Assembly: GCA_034766995.1 (NCBI GenBank)
Contig: CM068317.1
Span: 15,804,255 to 15,868,254 of the forward strand
Direction of reading: 5' to 3'
DNA length: 64,000 nt
Source: Acanthacorydalis orientalis
Taxonomy: Eukaryota > Arthropoda > Insecta > Megaloptera > Corydalidae
Shown here: positions 51,329-63,563 of the stretch, one piece after another
Layout: the number at the start of each line of letters is the position of its first letter
Numbering within the stretch: the first letter of the stretch is position 1
Notes under the pieces: generated by a model
The model's input: only the letters and a program-made list of their open reading frames with translations
What the model was told of the DNA's origin: nothing
The model's database searches: none
Position numbers and translations under genes: made by a program

Positions 51329-52351
51329 CACATAACTGCCAGGCTGATTTTTGGCGACTTTCGGTTCATGCTGTATGGGTCGTATGTGACCCACATTGTC
51401 AAGACTTAAGTTTTGTTTATACATGGCTTATAATGTTTATAAAATTGCAAGTCAGTATTATCAAGATAAATACATAACATTCAAAATGCATTACAGAATA
51501 AAGCAATAAGTCATCATAGTTGCTCAGTGTAAAAAGAAAAAGATAGGTTTAGTTTAGCAAAATTTGCAACGTTTTCTTACAAAATTAAATTTTCCTTCCT
51601 TTTTTCTAATTTGTCCCGTTTTTTTTTAATTACTAAAGCTATAGGAGGTGTACAATTGTTTCCAAAGTCTTTATTGCAGGCTGTCAGATACATTGCTAAT
51701 TGTTTTCTGAATGAGTCGTGTCGTATTACTGTGTGTAACGCTATTATATATGTTCCATGTATTTACAACTGCTGTATTTAAACAAAATTCAAATACAATT
51801 TTCTTGTAGCTGTTAATAGTTTTATTTATGTAAAGGATTGTACTATTACATCATGTGATTGGATATACCTACATAGGACTTGCTTTAATTATAATTAACA
51901 ATAATTTTCTGGTTTTACGCAATTACTTGTTTTTTGAATAACTGTTTCAACTGAATGCTTTGTTGATAATAAAAGAATATCTCACTTGTCCATCTATTTT
52001 AGCACATTTTAGTATATCCTCTCTTATTCTGCTTTGTATATATTTATTTTATATATTTTACACTGAATGAATAAATATACAATTCTTTGATTATATATAT
52101 TACAATGGTATGCATAATGAAATGACCAAATCTTGACATGTGAAGTTTAAAAGAAAATCGAAAAAACTGCCATGCTGCATGGGACATTGGCGATTCACAG
52201 TGTAATAATTGAACTGTACATAATGTTTAGGCATCAATACATGATTTTATAAAAAAATTATGAAAATGTTATTTAATAGCGACAATACAAAATGGTCTGA
52301 ATGGAAAGTACCCAGAGTGGGGTGCATGTGAGCTACATGGCAGGAAATGTG
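51329..52351 (-). mobile_element. Decayed piggyBac element (1,023 bp)
   Basis: TTAA at 51325-51328 and 52352-52355; ends CACATAACTGCCA and inverted TGGCAGGAAATGTG are similar. The minus strand near 51815-51650 reads INSYKKIVFEFCLNTAVVNT, then WNIYN, matching the LVNAWxLY helix near the end of piggyBac transposases. The cysteine-rich tail and the catalytic part are gone, so this is a deletion-bearing, dead copy. Its right end recurs in Piwi intron 2. Confidence 0.75.
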
Positions 52352-52355
52352 TTAA

Positions 52356-53866
52356 TACTTATTGATACTTATGTTCCTTATTATATATTGTAAGAATTTA
52401 TTATAGAAAATAGAAATATTCAGTTTTTTTGTATTAAAAATAAACATTATAAAATGAAGAATTCTTATTATTTATTATATATAATAGCAATTTTAATACA
52501 CATTTGATTTATAATTGCATGTGGATACTACATACATTGTTTTTCTTTCATGGGCATGTTTTTCATTTTCAAAAATTACAAAGAATTGTAATTATATAAA
52601 CTTTATTTTGTAAATGCTTCTAACCCTACAAAGAATTGTTTTAGTACAGAACAAAATTTATTGAATTTTATTTAAAAATAATGTTCAACTCACTGAAAAC
52701 AAATAAATATAACTAATATAGGATGAGGTATTCATCATGTGGATGAAAAGCAGTTAGTTCAAAAACTAATAGCATACATTAAAAAACTATCTTGTTTAGT
52801 TACCTTCTTAAATATAACTATAATGGAACATTAATAAATCAATGTAAATTATGAATGAAATAAAGAAATTAATTTGAATATGCATAGTTACAAGATCAAT
52901 AGAACAATATGTATAGTATAAGTGAAAGAAAAGTACTTTTTGTTAATCTTATGAGTACATTTAATATACATGTGCACACAGACAGAAAATATCAGGATAA
53001 TAAACAAATGCATGTTCGATACACTAATGTGTTATCTATTTGATGCAAGATGAAACATAGATCACTAACAGCCATTTGCTAAAAGTTATTGGCAATTGTA
53101 GAGAATGTTGTTAAAAGAAAAAAAAAATACATTAAAAACTATAAAGGTGTCTGCTACTGGTACAATGGCATGAGAAGCTCACAATTAATTCACCTGCTCG
53201 GAAACATATTTCCATCTACTAGACTTTTCATTTGAGAAACTGGTTGGATACACCAAAAATAACACCATGATTAGTAAATACTAAACAATATATGAATACT
53301 ATTATGTATGTAATGTAATCTAGAAAATATACATAAAGTGTAACCTGAATTAGACATTGAATGTTGTTCTTTGAAACATTTAAAAAAAGTAAATTTAAGT
53401 GTTATATTTCTTATTCAATTAACCATTTGCTTGAAGAAAATTACATTCGACTAAAAATTACAGTTTGTAAAATAATATTTCAACATTTACAAATTAATTT
53501 TCACTTCGCACAAACTACACAATTTTTTTATTCTAAAATGTTTCATAATTGATTAATAATCATTTTGATAGTTGCCTAAATACATTTTAGTAATAATGCC
53601 ATCATCCTCAAAGTGATCCAAATGTAGTAGTGATCCAATGTGTGTCAGAAGGTGGTACATCACTAATTTAAAGTTTACTAAATAACTGCATTTATATAAA
53701 GAACTTCTAAAAGAAGTATAAATGTGTAACAATTTATTAGATTTAAACTTTTTCAAACTAATTTTTTTAGAATTCATTTTTATAACTTAAGTATTTAAAT
53801 TTTAGAAATGACTGTTAAATAATTTAATATTCAACAATTGTCTAATTTTTCTAATGGCAATTATGG
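52356..53866. other. AT-rich sequence between the Piwi region and TEX9
   Basis: Mostly featureless. The minus strand at 53553-53640 reads SLLHLDHFEDDGIITKMYLG with a stop after NYQNDY, which looks protein-like and could be a terminal exon or pseudogene fragment, but no family is recognised. Confidence 0.35.
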
Positions 53867-54180
53867 TTATTTTTTGCTAAATATTATTTTGTCTTGAAAA
53901 TTCCAGTCTAATATTTTTAAAAACTCATCTTCATTTATTTGAATCAGCTTACTGGCTTCTAAATGTGCCTATAACATATAAATTTAATTATTTGTGTAAT
54001 TTTATATTAACATATATCACTAATACCTTCTGTTTTTTTAGATTATCTATCAGTAATAGTTGTTTTTTAAAAGCATTAGTTAATTCAGTTTTTTGTTTTT
54101 CAAGTTTTTTTATTGCTACATTTAAATTGTTGATTTGTTTGTTGTTATTCTCACACAATTCCTTAAAAATTAAATAATAA

Positions 54181-54247
<67 letters not shown>

Positions 54248-54509
54248 CATATGTAAATATAGTTAGATATCTGATTAGTAAGTATTTAAACTGTTTTTAC
54301 AATTGGTTAATAGAATTATATATATACACCACGCGCGCGCGCACACACACACACACAGATACAAATAGTGGCACGTTATAGCTTCATGGAGCCCAGGTAA
54401 ATTTGAATTAGGGGGCCTTATGTAGTACAGTGTTGTACTACAGTAATAAGTTTATAAAAGATTGGTTTGGGGGTCCCAGGCTATTCCCCTTTTTCCATGG
54501 GGTAATACG

Positions 54510-54585
<76 letters not shown>

Positions 54586-57111
54586 TAACACCTCACCCTC
54601 ATAACAAAGATAACAAATTGCATTTTATAATCATATGGTTTGTCTTCAGCATGTTATCATATTTAAAGTTTATTGTTTTGTATGTCTGAGAAATAGAATG
54701 GTTTTTATTTTCAGTATTGTATTCGGTCAGGACTAAGTAAATTTGTTTGGTTAAGTTATAATAAAAATGGGAAACGATTTAAATAAAATCCATTGACGCT
54801 GATCATTATTCATAATGTTTTCTTTTTTATATTAAATAATAAAATTCTAAAATATATATTTACAGTAGGTTGAAAGTTCATTGAAGACAAGCTAAATTTA
54901 AAGTGGATTAAATGTTTTAATTCGGTTAATGAAAATATAAAAAAATATTCATAAAATGAAGAAGTAAACATGTAATTTATAAATAGTTTAACAGTTGGAA
55001 TCAGATTTCTGTTTACTTAGGAGAATTCTAGGAAATAATTCGTTCAAAAAAGTGTTTCTAATTGAAATGATTATGTAAATGAAAAAAAAATTATTTGTAA
55101 ATAAAATATGTTTCTTTCTCAATTATTGTTCTTTTTTATTTGAGTATTTAATGTCTTAAATAGATTTTACACCTTATTCGTTCAATTTTTTATTACCTTT
55201 TCATTTTGCTTACATTTCTTAATTTCCAACTTAAGTTTTTTAATTTCTTCAAAAGCTTTATTTAATTTTTGCTCATTACTCGTGAACCCAAATGTTGTAG
55301 CTTTAAAATCTTTTCTAATACTGTCTAGTTCTTTTTTTAATGAAGTATTTTCTATTTCTTTTTCTTGAAGTTTACTATTCAATGAATTGGTTTGTTCATC
55401 TTGTTTCATTATTTGCTCTTTATGCAAAGTAATTTGTTGAGTTGTTTTGTTAAAAATATCTTGTAATTGTTTATTTTCAGATTGCACTTTTCGTAGATCA
55501 TTATTCTTTTCATAGAAAATACAAAGGTTATTAAATGAAATTAATATCAGAAAATAATTAAATTATTACATAACAAATGTATTCTTTATAAGTACTAGAA
55601 TGGATTTTTATTTTAAAGAAACAATATTAACATTTATGAAGGGATATAAAAAAACAAGTATAGAATGTTAAATGTAGACTTTTTAAACATTTTTTTTGTA
55701 AACAAAAATATTTTTCATTTTTTTGACATAATTGAATACCATGGGTTAGATAAGTCAAAAATTTTACTAATAATACATGCCATATTAAAAAAGGATGATT
55801 TTAGATAATTTAAAAAAATATTTAATATAAAAATCACAGAGAATTTAGTAAAAAATGTGACCTGGGAAGCACTTTATTAAGTAAACAAATAATGAAAAAA
55901 GAAAAACAAGTATATTAAATAAAATGGGACCAATGGTAGACTGTTAAATGTCATGAGTTTAATTCTAAGCTTGAAAACTAAAAAAGAAAATACAATTTAT
56001 CTTGAAAGTAAATTAAATTTTGACATAATATAAAACAAAGAGTAAAAATTATTAAATTTGATAAAGTAATTATCAGGAACATAAAAATATAAATGACAAC
56101 ATGAAAAACAAACATATTTACACTTATATAATGACTAAATAAGATCATTGCTACAATTTGCAAATCAATTAAAACGATTTATGTTTTAGATCAATAAACA
56201 ACAAATAAATGGAAAATCATTTATTATACTCGCGATAAATACTATTTGCTAAATTAATATTTTTCTACACACAACACGTAACACACCAGTGATAAGAGTA
56301 ACTAATGTCAAATTTATGTTGGATTTTATCATTTTTAACTTAAAACAATATATAATTATAAATTAAGAAATTGACATACATATTGGATCTAGCTTACAAT
56401 TTGTTTATTTTTTGTTTGATAAATTTTTATTTCTTCTGATTGCTTTTTTACTTTGGCTTGTAACAACCGTAATAAACCTTGAGAACCAATGTTCTTAATA
56501 TCACTTGGGAATATATCATTTACACTTTCTTTTTCTGAATCATATAATGGAAACTTCGTCTTATTATCTGATGAATCATTTGACTTAGAATCAATTTTAC
56601 TTTCTTTCTTATCATATTTATCTATTGAATACACAGATTGTATCTTTCTATCGATATTTTTATGTTTCTATAACAAATACACATGTATAAATATATATAC
56701 GTATATACACATATCAATTATTATTTGTAAAAGTTATGAATAATTTAAATTATTTTTTGATGTGTTATTCGCTAAAAAACGCATGTAAAGTTGCAAAAAT
56801 TTAACATTAAATCATGAACAAAATATTATTTTCGTGTTGTACACATGAAACACACATGTGAATATGAGTATCGATGTACATAAACATATATACATATAAT
56901 CATATTATAGAAATATTATAAATTCTCGTTCAAAAAATTGTTTATTTTTCAAATTAACTAGATTACATATTTTCAGAAAAAATATAGATTTTAATAAAAG
57001 TTATATTACAATTACTGTATCCACTTCATGTAAAAGGTCTTTCGTTCGTTTTTCCAATTGTTTATTTAATTTATGAAATTCAGCCTCTCGTTCAAGTAAA
57101 TCAAAAGACAT
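53867..57111 (-). CDS. Tex9: TEX9-like coiled-coil protein (5 exons, 303 aa)
   Basis: Exons on the minus strand: 57111-57016, 56667-56398, 55505-55197, 54161-54027, 53968-53867. Every junction is GT-AG and in phase 0, and the stop is at 53867-53869. The protein starts MSFDLLEREAEFHKLNKQLE, like the N-terminal motif of TEX9 (testis expressed 9). Exon 2 holds GSQGLLRLLQAKVKKQSEEI, exon 3 a long coiled coil (LNKAFEEIKKLKLEIKK), exon 4 LEKQKTELTNAFKKQLLLID, and exon 5 AHLEASKLIQINEDEFLKIL with a short tail; these match the conserved TEX9 C-terminal half. It is shorter than the vertebrate protein of about 390 aa. TEX9 is linked to testis and cilia/centrosome biology in other animals; its role here is inferred only. 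Introns carry TA microsatellites. Convergent with the Piwi gene. Confidence 0.85.
54184..54243. repeat. (TA)n microsatellite in TEX9 intron 3
   Basis: About 60 bp TA repeat, 22 bases upstream (minus-strand sense) of exon 4. Confidence 0.9.
54328..54360. repeat. (CG)n-(CA)n microsatellite
   Basis: CGCGCGCG followed by CACACA. CG repeats are rare in this AT-rich DNA. Confidence 0.85.
54512..54578. repeat. (TA)n microsatellite in TEX9 intron 3
   Basis: About 65 bp TA repeat. Confidence 0.9.
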
Positions 57112-57583
57112 AATGTAGTATTTACAATATACAATTGTTTATACACATATAGATATGAAATTCAATGATTACTTTTTGCTTCTCAATTGCTATACAGCAT
57201 TTGTGTATATTATGGTTACTTAGCAACCATTCTAATATAAATATGTGTTGGATTGTATGTATGTTTATATATACAGAGCCGTGCGGTTGTATTTTGGCAC
57301 CTGGGGCAGATATTCTTAAAAAGCGCCTTTATTCTATACTGAGGTATCTAATTAAGTAAATAAAAAATTTAATAATTAATTTTATATATTTATTTAATGG
57401 GTTCAACAATTTTAACACAAACAGGAAACAGTTGCAAATACACTATAAAATAGTTATATTTGTACAGAATAATTAATAAACAAAATAATGATATATATTA
57501 TTTGAAATTTACACGTCTAAATTTCATTTCCGCGAAATCCTGAATCAAATCGTTATTATTTAACGATTCACTACAGTACCTCA
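57112..57583. other. TEX9 5' flank with possible hAT end
   Basis: 57275-57320 (CAGAGCCGTGCGG ... GGCACCTGGGGCAG) resembles one end of a hAT element. No coding trace beside it. The TEX9 promoter must lie here, but no element can be singled out. Confidence 0.3.
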
Positions 57584-57889
57584 CACCCGTATTCATACAG
57601 TAGTATTATCGATCGATGAAATAGTAAAAAAAAAACCAATTGTGATAAAATATTCAATTCTTTTTATGAATAAATTATTATATTTATATGTATGTTTAAT
57701 TTCTTATGAAAGAATCCGTTTAATTCACTAATAAAAAAACCAACGAATAAAATTAAAAATTATTTTAAAAGAATAGGACAGCCGTATTCGTACACAAAAA
57801 TATTTTGTAAAAAAATGAATAAAAATACTATATCTAATGTCGAATAGTGTAGCCTTTCTGTTTTATTACTTTTCTCAATCTATTTGAGA
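57584..57889 (-). mobile_element. Tc1 family B right-end fragment
   Basis: Inverted copy of about 20710-21015: it contains the outer repeat (CCCGTATTCATACAG near 57585), the inner repeat (CAGCCGTATTCGTACAC near 57780) and the last codons of the transposase (ending ..TATATCTAATG). It is cut at 57889, where copia sequence begins. Confidence 0.8.
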
Positions 57890-58296
57890 ATTTGCATATT
57901 CAGTCTCGGATTGGCCAGGCGATATTGATGGTCGTAAATCGTGCTCAGGTAACGTAATAATTCTTTCTAGAAGCCCGATCAGTTGGAAATCAAAAAAACA
58001 AACTTCAGTAGCATTGTCAACATTGGAAACTGAATATGCAATACTTTATGAACTTTTACGGGAAATTGTTTATATTAAAAATGCTGTTAGTTCATATGGG
58101 CTCTAATGAATATGTAAAGTCACCGATTACTGTATGTTGAAGTAAAGCAAAGTAATTGAGGACAGGGGACGATAATTTAATGAGAACAGTAACAAAGTTT
58201 TTAAAGTAACTTTATTCTACGCAACTATTTAATAACATGGGTGACTTCGGGTATAATAGCTTTACACTGATGCAAAGTGACGCCACGCGACTACCA
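57890..58296 (+). mobile_element. Copia retrotransposon fragment: RNase H end plus start of 3' LTR
   Basis: 57893-58105 reads AYSVSDWPGDIDGRKSCSGN, then ISWKSKKQTSVALSTLETEY and AILYELLREIVYIKN, which is the Ty1/copia RNase H domain (SDWxGDxDxRKSxxGY ... QxxVALSTxExEY). A TGTTGAAGTAAA at 58135 probably opens the 3' LTR, which is cut at 58296 by the LINE. Only the last part of the polyprotein is left. Confidence 0.75.
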
Positions 58297-59661
58297 GTGT
58301 GGCTCGAGCCAGAAGGTCCCTTGCATTACATAAGCACCGAGCGTATACGCTCACGGTTCGCGATGCTCATATCCCTGGATGGTAACACGATAGGGAATAC
58401 TCATCTTAAAGTGGTAGAGCAATTTTCCTAGATCCCCAAGGGGGTCGCCTCCTGGTGAAGAGTCAACGGAGCTCCAGGTCGGACGATGAAGGCAAACCTC
58501 TTACTGACTCTGATGTTGTGGCCGGTACGTCGTTTCGCCGACCGCCTGTCATCTCGCACTACGATTTCAGCAGGCTAGGCCGCTTGAAGCGACAGTGTTT
58601 GGCGACGAAGTCATTTTTGCGTAATCTACGAACTAGGGTGTTATCGCTGGCTTCCGCTCGACCGTACAGCCGGCGTGCCTGTCCGCGGACAAACTTGTCG
58701 ATTGTAGAAAGCTGGCGATCCTGATACAGAGTGGTGTTTCTCGCCAGGTAGTGCGCGCCGGTTTTGAAACACCTGCAGCCGCTTGATGGAAGTCGGGTTG
58801 TAAGCCCAGGTTGCACCCGCGTACCGCAGAACTCGAGAGTATCGGGTTTGCGCTTCGCCGAATTAAGTGGGCGAAACATGACCGCCACCGTCTTCTGCGT
58901 GTTCACCCTCACTCTCCATGTACGGTAGTACGTTTCGAGCTCAGGCAGGTGGACTTTCAGCTTATGGTGGATGACGTTCGGTTGCCAAGATTACACAATC
59001 GCGCTGTAATCCGCAAAGAGCGCCATGTGTTAATCTCGCGGTATGTCATTGATGTACGGGTTGAACAGCACAGGACCCACCACACTTCCTTGCGTGACAT
59101 CTGGCGCTATCGGTCTGATGGTAGACCGCTCTCCGTCCACGCCCACGTAGAAGGGCAGTCCCTTCAGATATGATGCCAACAAATTGATCACACTATCAGG
59201 GAAGCCCATGTACACGAGCTTGTATAGGAGTCCGGCATGCCAGACCTTGTCAAAAGCTTGTTCAACATCAAGAAACACAACGCCGGTGGCACTGTTCTCG
59301 TTGAAGCCACGTGTCACGCATTCCATCAGGCGGATAAGTTTCTGAGTCGTCTCGTGACCAGCGCGAAATCCGAACTGCTCATCGATGATAACTCCGCGGG
59401 CGGACGTAACATCAAGCATCCTCTTGATAAGAGTTCTTTCGAACACCTTGCTCAGGGAGGAGAACAGGGAGCTCAGTCGGTAGTTCATGGGGCTCTTCAG
59501 TGACTTACCCGACTTTGGCACAGCGATGACTTTTGCAAGTTTCCAGCGGAGAGGACAGTGCCCAGTACGATAGATCCCGTTAAAGATCTTCGCCAGCAGC
59601 ACCAATGCTCTCCAAGGAAGACGTTTCAGTGTAGCATTCCCGACTTCATCGTCTTCTGCTG
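58297..59661 (-). mobile_element. LINE (jockey-like non-LTR retrotransposon), RT region, dead
   Basis: The minus-strand frame 59605-59030 encodes the reverse transcriptase core: WKLAKVIAVPKSGKS, SSLSKVFERTLIKRM, DEQFGFRAGHETTQKLIRLM, VFLDVEQAFDKVWHAGLL, and TQGSVVGPVLFNPYINDIP. After a stop and shift, ALFADYSAI stands where FADD is required, so the catalytic aspartate pair is broken. The C-terminus (59030-58560) ends like that of the 37772-38266 copy, and both stop at CTACAC/CCACAC. It is GC-rich compared with its surroundings. It lacks ORF1 and the endonuclease, and interrupts Tc1 copy A2. Confidence 0.88.
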
Positions 59662-60550
59662 CTTTTTCATCGCTTTTTTTGGTTATTTTTTAAAATATTC
59701 ATATAAACTATCTTATCCATTATTCTATCAATGAAAACAATGGCACTATGCAATCCCTCACCAAACTTCCCACCTCGATGTTTTACAGTGGATAATAAAT
59801 TTGATGCACTCAATTCTATATTAGGTTTTCACCAGACAGATGTTCGACCATCGTAGCGAAAAATATTAAATTTACTTTCATTAGAAAAGATTACACTTTT
59901 CCAAAAACCATATTTTTGTTTTGATGTTTTTTTGCAAAGTTAATTCTTTTACCGTTATTGATTTGACTTATATAGAGTTTTTTTTTTAGATACTTGAGCA
60001 TTATAAGCAGTATTATGCAATATATTTTGCACGATTGTAGGGAATACAGTTTTATTAAAATCTATATTTAATTGTGCTGTTACTTCTGGTGAAGTGATTT
60101 TTGGATTTTTTTTAATTCTTTTTATGACAGAACGTTCTTCTTTACTCGAAGGTTTCCTTGGACGTCCATTTCTTGTTTGGTTTTTTAGGTTCTTATTGCC
60201 TTTAAATCGATTAATTTTACTTCGAATTGTAAATCAGATTTTATTTATTATTTCCCCAATACAACCGTATGATTTCCCTTTTGAATGCAAATCCAAAATA
60301 ATTTTTCGTTCAGATAATGTAGTTTCTTTAGTTTTTCGACCCATGGTTTAATTTTATTGGAACTTTACTATACAATTTGAAAAAAATGGCTTACTACAAT
60401 TTCAATGTCACGCAAATAATGATTTATCGGGGATTTCCCCACTTATAAAAGTACTTGCAGTGTTTAAAAATTTATTGTAGTGAAGTAAGCAAATAAAACG
60501 CAAGGATATACCAATACTTTTTTGCAGAAAAAACATATTTCGTCATTTTT
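59662..60550 (-). pseudogene. Tc1-like element copy A2, 5' half, interrupted by the LINE
   Basis: Start ATG at 60344-60342 (MGRKTKETTLSERKIILDLH), matching copy A1 at 5149. A long clean stretch follows to about 60094 with NGRPRKPSSKEERSVIKRIK. The first-Asp block (IFSNESKFNIF) is near 59890. The sequence ends near 59662, where the LINE begins; the 3' half is not found on the far side. The outer end near 60520 (CCAATACTTTTTTGCAG) matches A1. The leader has one TTAA at 60348-60351 where A1 has the MITE. Confidence 0.82.
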
Positions 60551-60559
60551 AATAATATA

Positions 60560-62424
60560 CACGCCGAACTAGATTCATCAGTCATTCTATTTCTTGAACT
60601 GTTTTTTTAAAAAATTCATTTCGGAAAACAATAATTCACAAGCATATATAGAGGAAACAATTGATAATATAGTCGTCGCTAGTTTTTTTTAAACACTAAA
60701 AGTTTCGTGAATGGCATTCCAAGTTATCATTATTTCCTCTTCTGCATTCTTTTTAATTACACTCAATAATCAATTATTTCCAGGACATTTCTCAAGTCAA
60801 CAAACTTTTGTTTCTATATAGAACTGTTGATAATCAATTAATTATCTATATCTTCCAAATTCAGGCACTCGAAAATCTCCGAATTGAGTTTATCTGCTGA
60901 TGTTGTGTCTGGATATAAAATAAATATTCATATTTCTGAAAATTTCCTGAACTGTATAAATATTAAAGAAAATTCGTTAATTATTGATTGAATAACAGCA
61001 GAAAACTCTAGTGTCAATTTAACCTGATCTAGTTTTAATGAGATTCTAGATTTGCTAAGAATTTTTTATATTTGGAAAATATTTGAAGATGGAAATTGCA
61101 TCAGGATTGAAAATTTGTAATTTAGCTTCGAATGCTTTGATTAAATCAAACATGACAATAACTGTCTTGTTAACACCTTGTAGTTTAACATTTATTTTAT
61201 TTAAATGTGACCACATATTAGTAAAAAACATTAACTTGGAAAGTCATTCGACATCCATTAATTGATCTTACTTTTCAATGGTTTTCTCATTATGTAAAAT
61301 AAGTCTAACTTCATCTAACAATCAACGAATCTTTGAAGAACTTTTCCACGACTTTGCCATCGGACGTTGTACATAACCATTGTACCTGAGTTTACCTCAT
61401 TTAATAAATCTAGAAATTTTCGTTTATTTAAAGCGCGTGAAGATAAAATTGACCAATTTAGTTACAACGCTCATTACATCTTTCATTGATTTAAAACTGG
61501 CCTTTGGGCATAAAATCTGCTAATATTTAGTTACAATGCTCATGACATCTTCCACTGATTTGAAACTATCCTTTGGGCATAAAATCTGCTAATATGAGTT
61601 CGGTAAATAAACTGACAAAACAATTTTTTTATCTCCAATCATACGACGAGCACCATCAGTAGTTACTGATACAATTTTGCAAAGATCTATTTCTTTTTCA
61701 GCGAGTTCATTCACAAACTACGTTTCAAATATCTATTCCTTTTGTTGTTGCAGCTAATGATGCTAAACTAATCAATTCTTCTTTGATATTATTTCTAACA
61801 CAATAACGAATAAAAATTTCTAAACGAGTTGATCAGGTTATGTTAGTATTCTCATTAAGACAGAGAGGAATTAAACCAGAAGATTTTATATCTATTTTTT
61901 ACTAATGACTTATATTTTTAGCCATTTGGAAGATTCTATCTTTCACCGTGTTTCCACTCAAAGGTATTATATCTTTTATTCTTTGAATAATTTTTTCCTT
62001 GTTTTCAAAATCTTCAAAGAGTACTGGTGCAAATGCGCACGGTAAAATCATGCTTTTTTCATATATTCCTCGTCGGTAAAAGGTTTCCCGTGTCTAGCAA
62101 TTATGTTTGAGACAAAAAATAGCAACAGTTATATCTGAACAAAACTTCACATAAATTCAAGAACATAAATTCTGTCAGGGATATTGTCTGAATATTTATA
62201 TTTTTAAATGCCCGAACAATAAATTATTTTTGTTCGTTTTTGTTTTTTTCGAGGAACGATTTATGATTTGTGTCATAATGCCATCTTACTCATGACGATT
62301 TGCATACAACTGTCCCGCTTTATTGCCTTTGTTAATCATGCCATATACACTTCAGTCCACCAATTTTGGAATTCTCTGCTCTTGATTTGATAATTTTTGT
62401 TTTTTGTTTTCACTAGCCATATTA
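60560..62424 (-). pseudogene. Decayed hAT transposase (GTF2IRD2/ZBED-like), copy 2
   Basis: Minus-strand traces in order: MASENKKQKLSNQEQRI at 62420; VRWHYDTNHKSF near 62270 (BED zinc finger end); ISLASLAATTKGIDIFNVV near 61770; KIVSVTTDGARRMIGDKK near 61660; VTKLVNFIFTR and SRALNKRKFLDLLNE near 61440; MYNVRWQSRGKVLQRF near 61360; LQGVNKTVIVMFDLIKAFEA near 61180; and IFKYFPNIKN near 61090. This is the order of the hAT DDE domain of this lineage. Stops and frameshifts are frequent. A 69-bp tandem duplication lies at 61456-61593. Confidence 0.72.
61456..61593. repeat. 69-bp tandem duplication inside the hAT relic
   Basis: Two adjacent units, 61456-61524 and 61525-61593, about 87% alike by eye. 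69 is a multiple of three, so the duplication keeps the reading frame. Confidence 0.85.
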
Positions 62425-63001
62425 AATGGAAATGTAACAAATTTATTAAAAAATGATGATCGCACGTCATCATTTGTTGAAATAGTTAGCGCATTTTGTT
62501 GCACAATACATATTTATTATTTAATCCTGGAAAAACTTGCACGAAGTCAGTGGGGGGGGGAAAAGGTCTTTTATTGTTCATTTGTCAATTTTCGAAGAAG
62601 TAATATAATTTTTCTTCACTAAAACTAACGAAACACGAACCCGGCAATAACTTGAGAAGTATCCACTATTTAAATTTTAGTCAACAGTTTTATATTTTCT
62701 ATCTAATAAATCATTCCATGTATTTATCATTCATGTACCAGTTTGAAAATAGAGACAAGATATATTTCAATTTAATCAGTAATGTCAATCTGTCTTTAAT
62801 ATCGTTTCAAGTTTTAGGAGTGTAATATTGACATATTAAAACAGATACTATTTAGGAAAATTACATATTTTTTCTGAAAAGTAAAAAATAAAAATGATAT
62901 CATCTGTAAATCATTCACGAGCCAGTAAAATTTTCGCATGTTGTCACCTCTGGTACGCATGCCATGGAGGTTCACCATGCCTGGTGTAGTAGATTCATAT
63001 C
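62425..63001. other. Sequence without recognised genes
   Basis: Contains a G run near 62549. A minus-strand open frame at 62814-63320 overlaps the piggyBac end and has no recognised domain. Confidence 0.35.
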
Positions 63002-63005
63002 TTAA

Positions 63006-63532
63006 CACTTTCGCTGCCGATGGAACCGATCGGTTCCATTGTATGACAGGTAGGGGGTGGTTGTGATGCCGATAGGTACCAAACACTAATACAAATTCAA
63101 TGAGTTCGTAGGCCCCTGGCGCCCGGCACCCGGCCAGGAGATAGACGTGATTGGGTCGGCTTGGCGCGCAAGGGTTCAATTTATTCAATTTGTACTCTGG
63201 TTTTGATTTCAAAGTGTTATTTTTTTTTAATTTCACTGTTGAAAATGAGCAATAATCTTGGATCGTCTCGATTAAAAAGAAAACGTTCAGAGAGTGACCA
63301 AAAGCATTCAACCCAACCATTGACTGATTCCGATATAGAATCTGAAATAAATTGTAAAGACAGTGGTTCGGAATTTGATACTGGTGACCTTGACTATTCT
63401 TCAGACAACAGTGAATTTAATGAGGACGAGTTGAGACAGACACATATTACTGACATTGGGTCTTCAGTTTTACGAACGAATCTTGTGCGAGATTTGTGCG
63501 AAAGGTTTGAATACTTTAAATTTGAATATTAG
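63006..63532 (+). mobile_element. piggyBac element, 5' end and N-terminal coding part
   Basis: TTAA at 63002-63005 is followed by CACTTTCGCTGCCGATGG and the palindrome GAACCGATCGGTTC, fitting a piggyBac left end. The open frame from ATG 63245 (MSNNLGSSRLKRKRSESDQK) is basic then Ser/Asp/Glu-rich (DSDIESEINCKDSGSEFD), typical of a piggyBac N-terminus. The frame closes at 63530-63532; a possible donor (AAAGGTTTGA) lies at about 63504. The DDE domain is not seen: the element is cut or continues beyond the window. Confidence 0.55.
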
Positions 63533-63563
63533 CGCTAGTGTATATTTCTCATTCAGAAATGTT

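Noticed and set aside
58455..59503. Plus-strand open frames across the LINE
   Set aside because: Antisense of the GC-rich RT coding region.
62814..63320. 168-residue minus-strand open frame as a gene
   Set aside because: It overlaps the piggyBac left end and N-terminal frame, has no domain, and spans the terminal palindrome.
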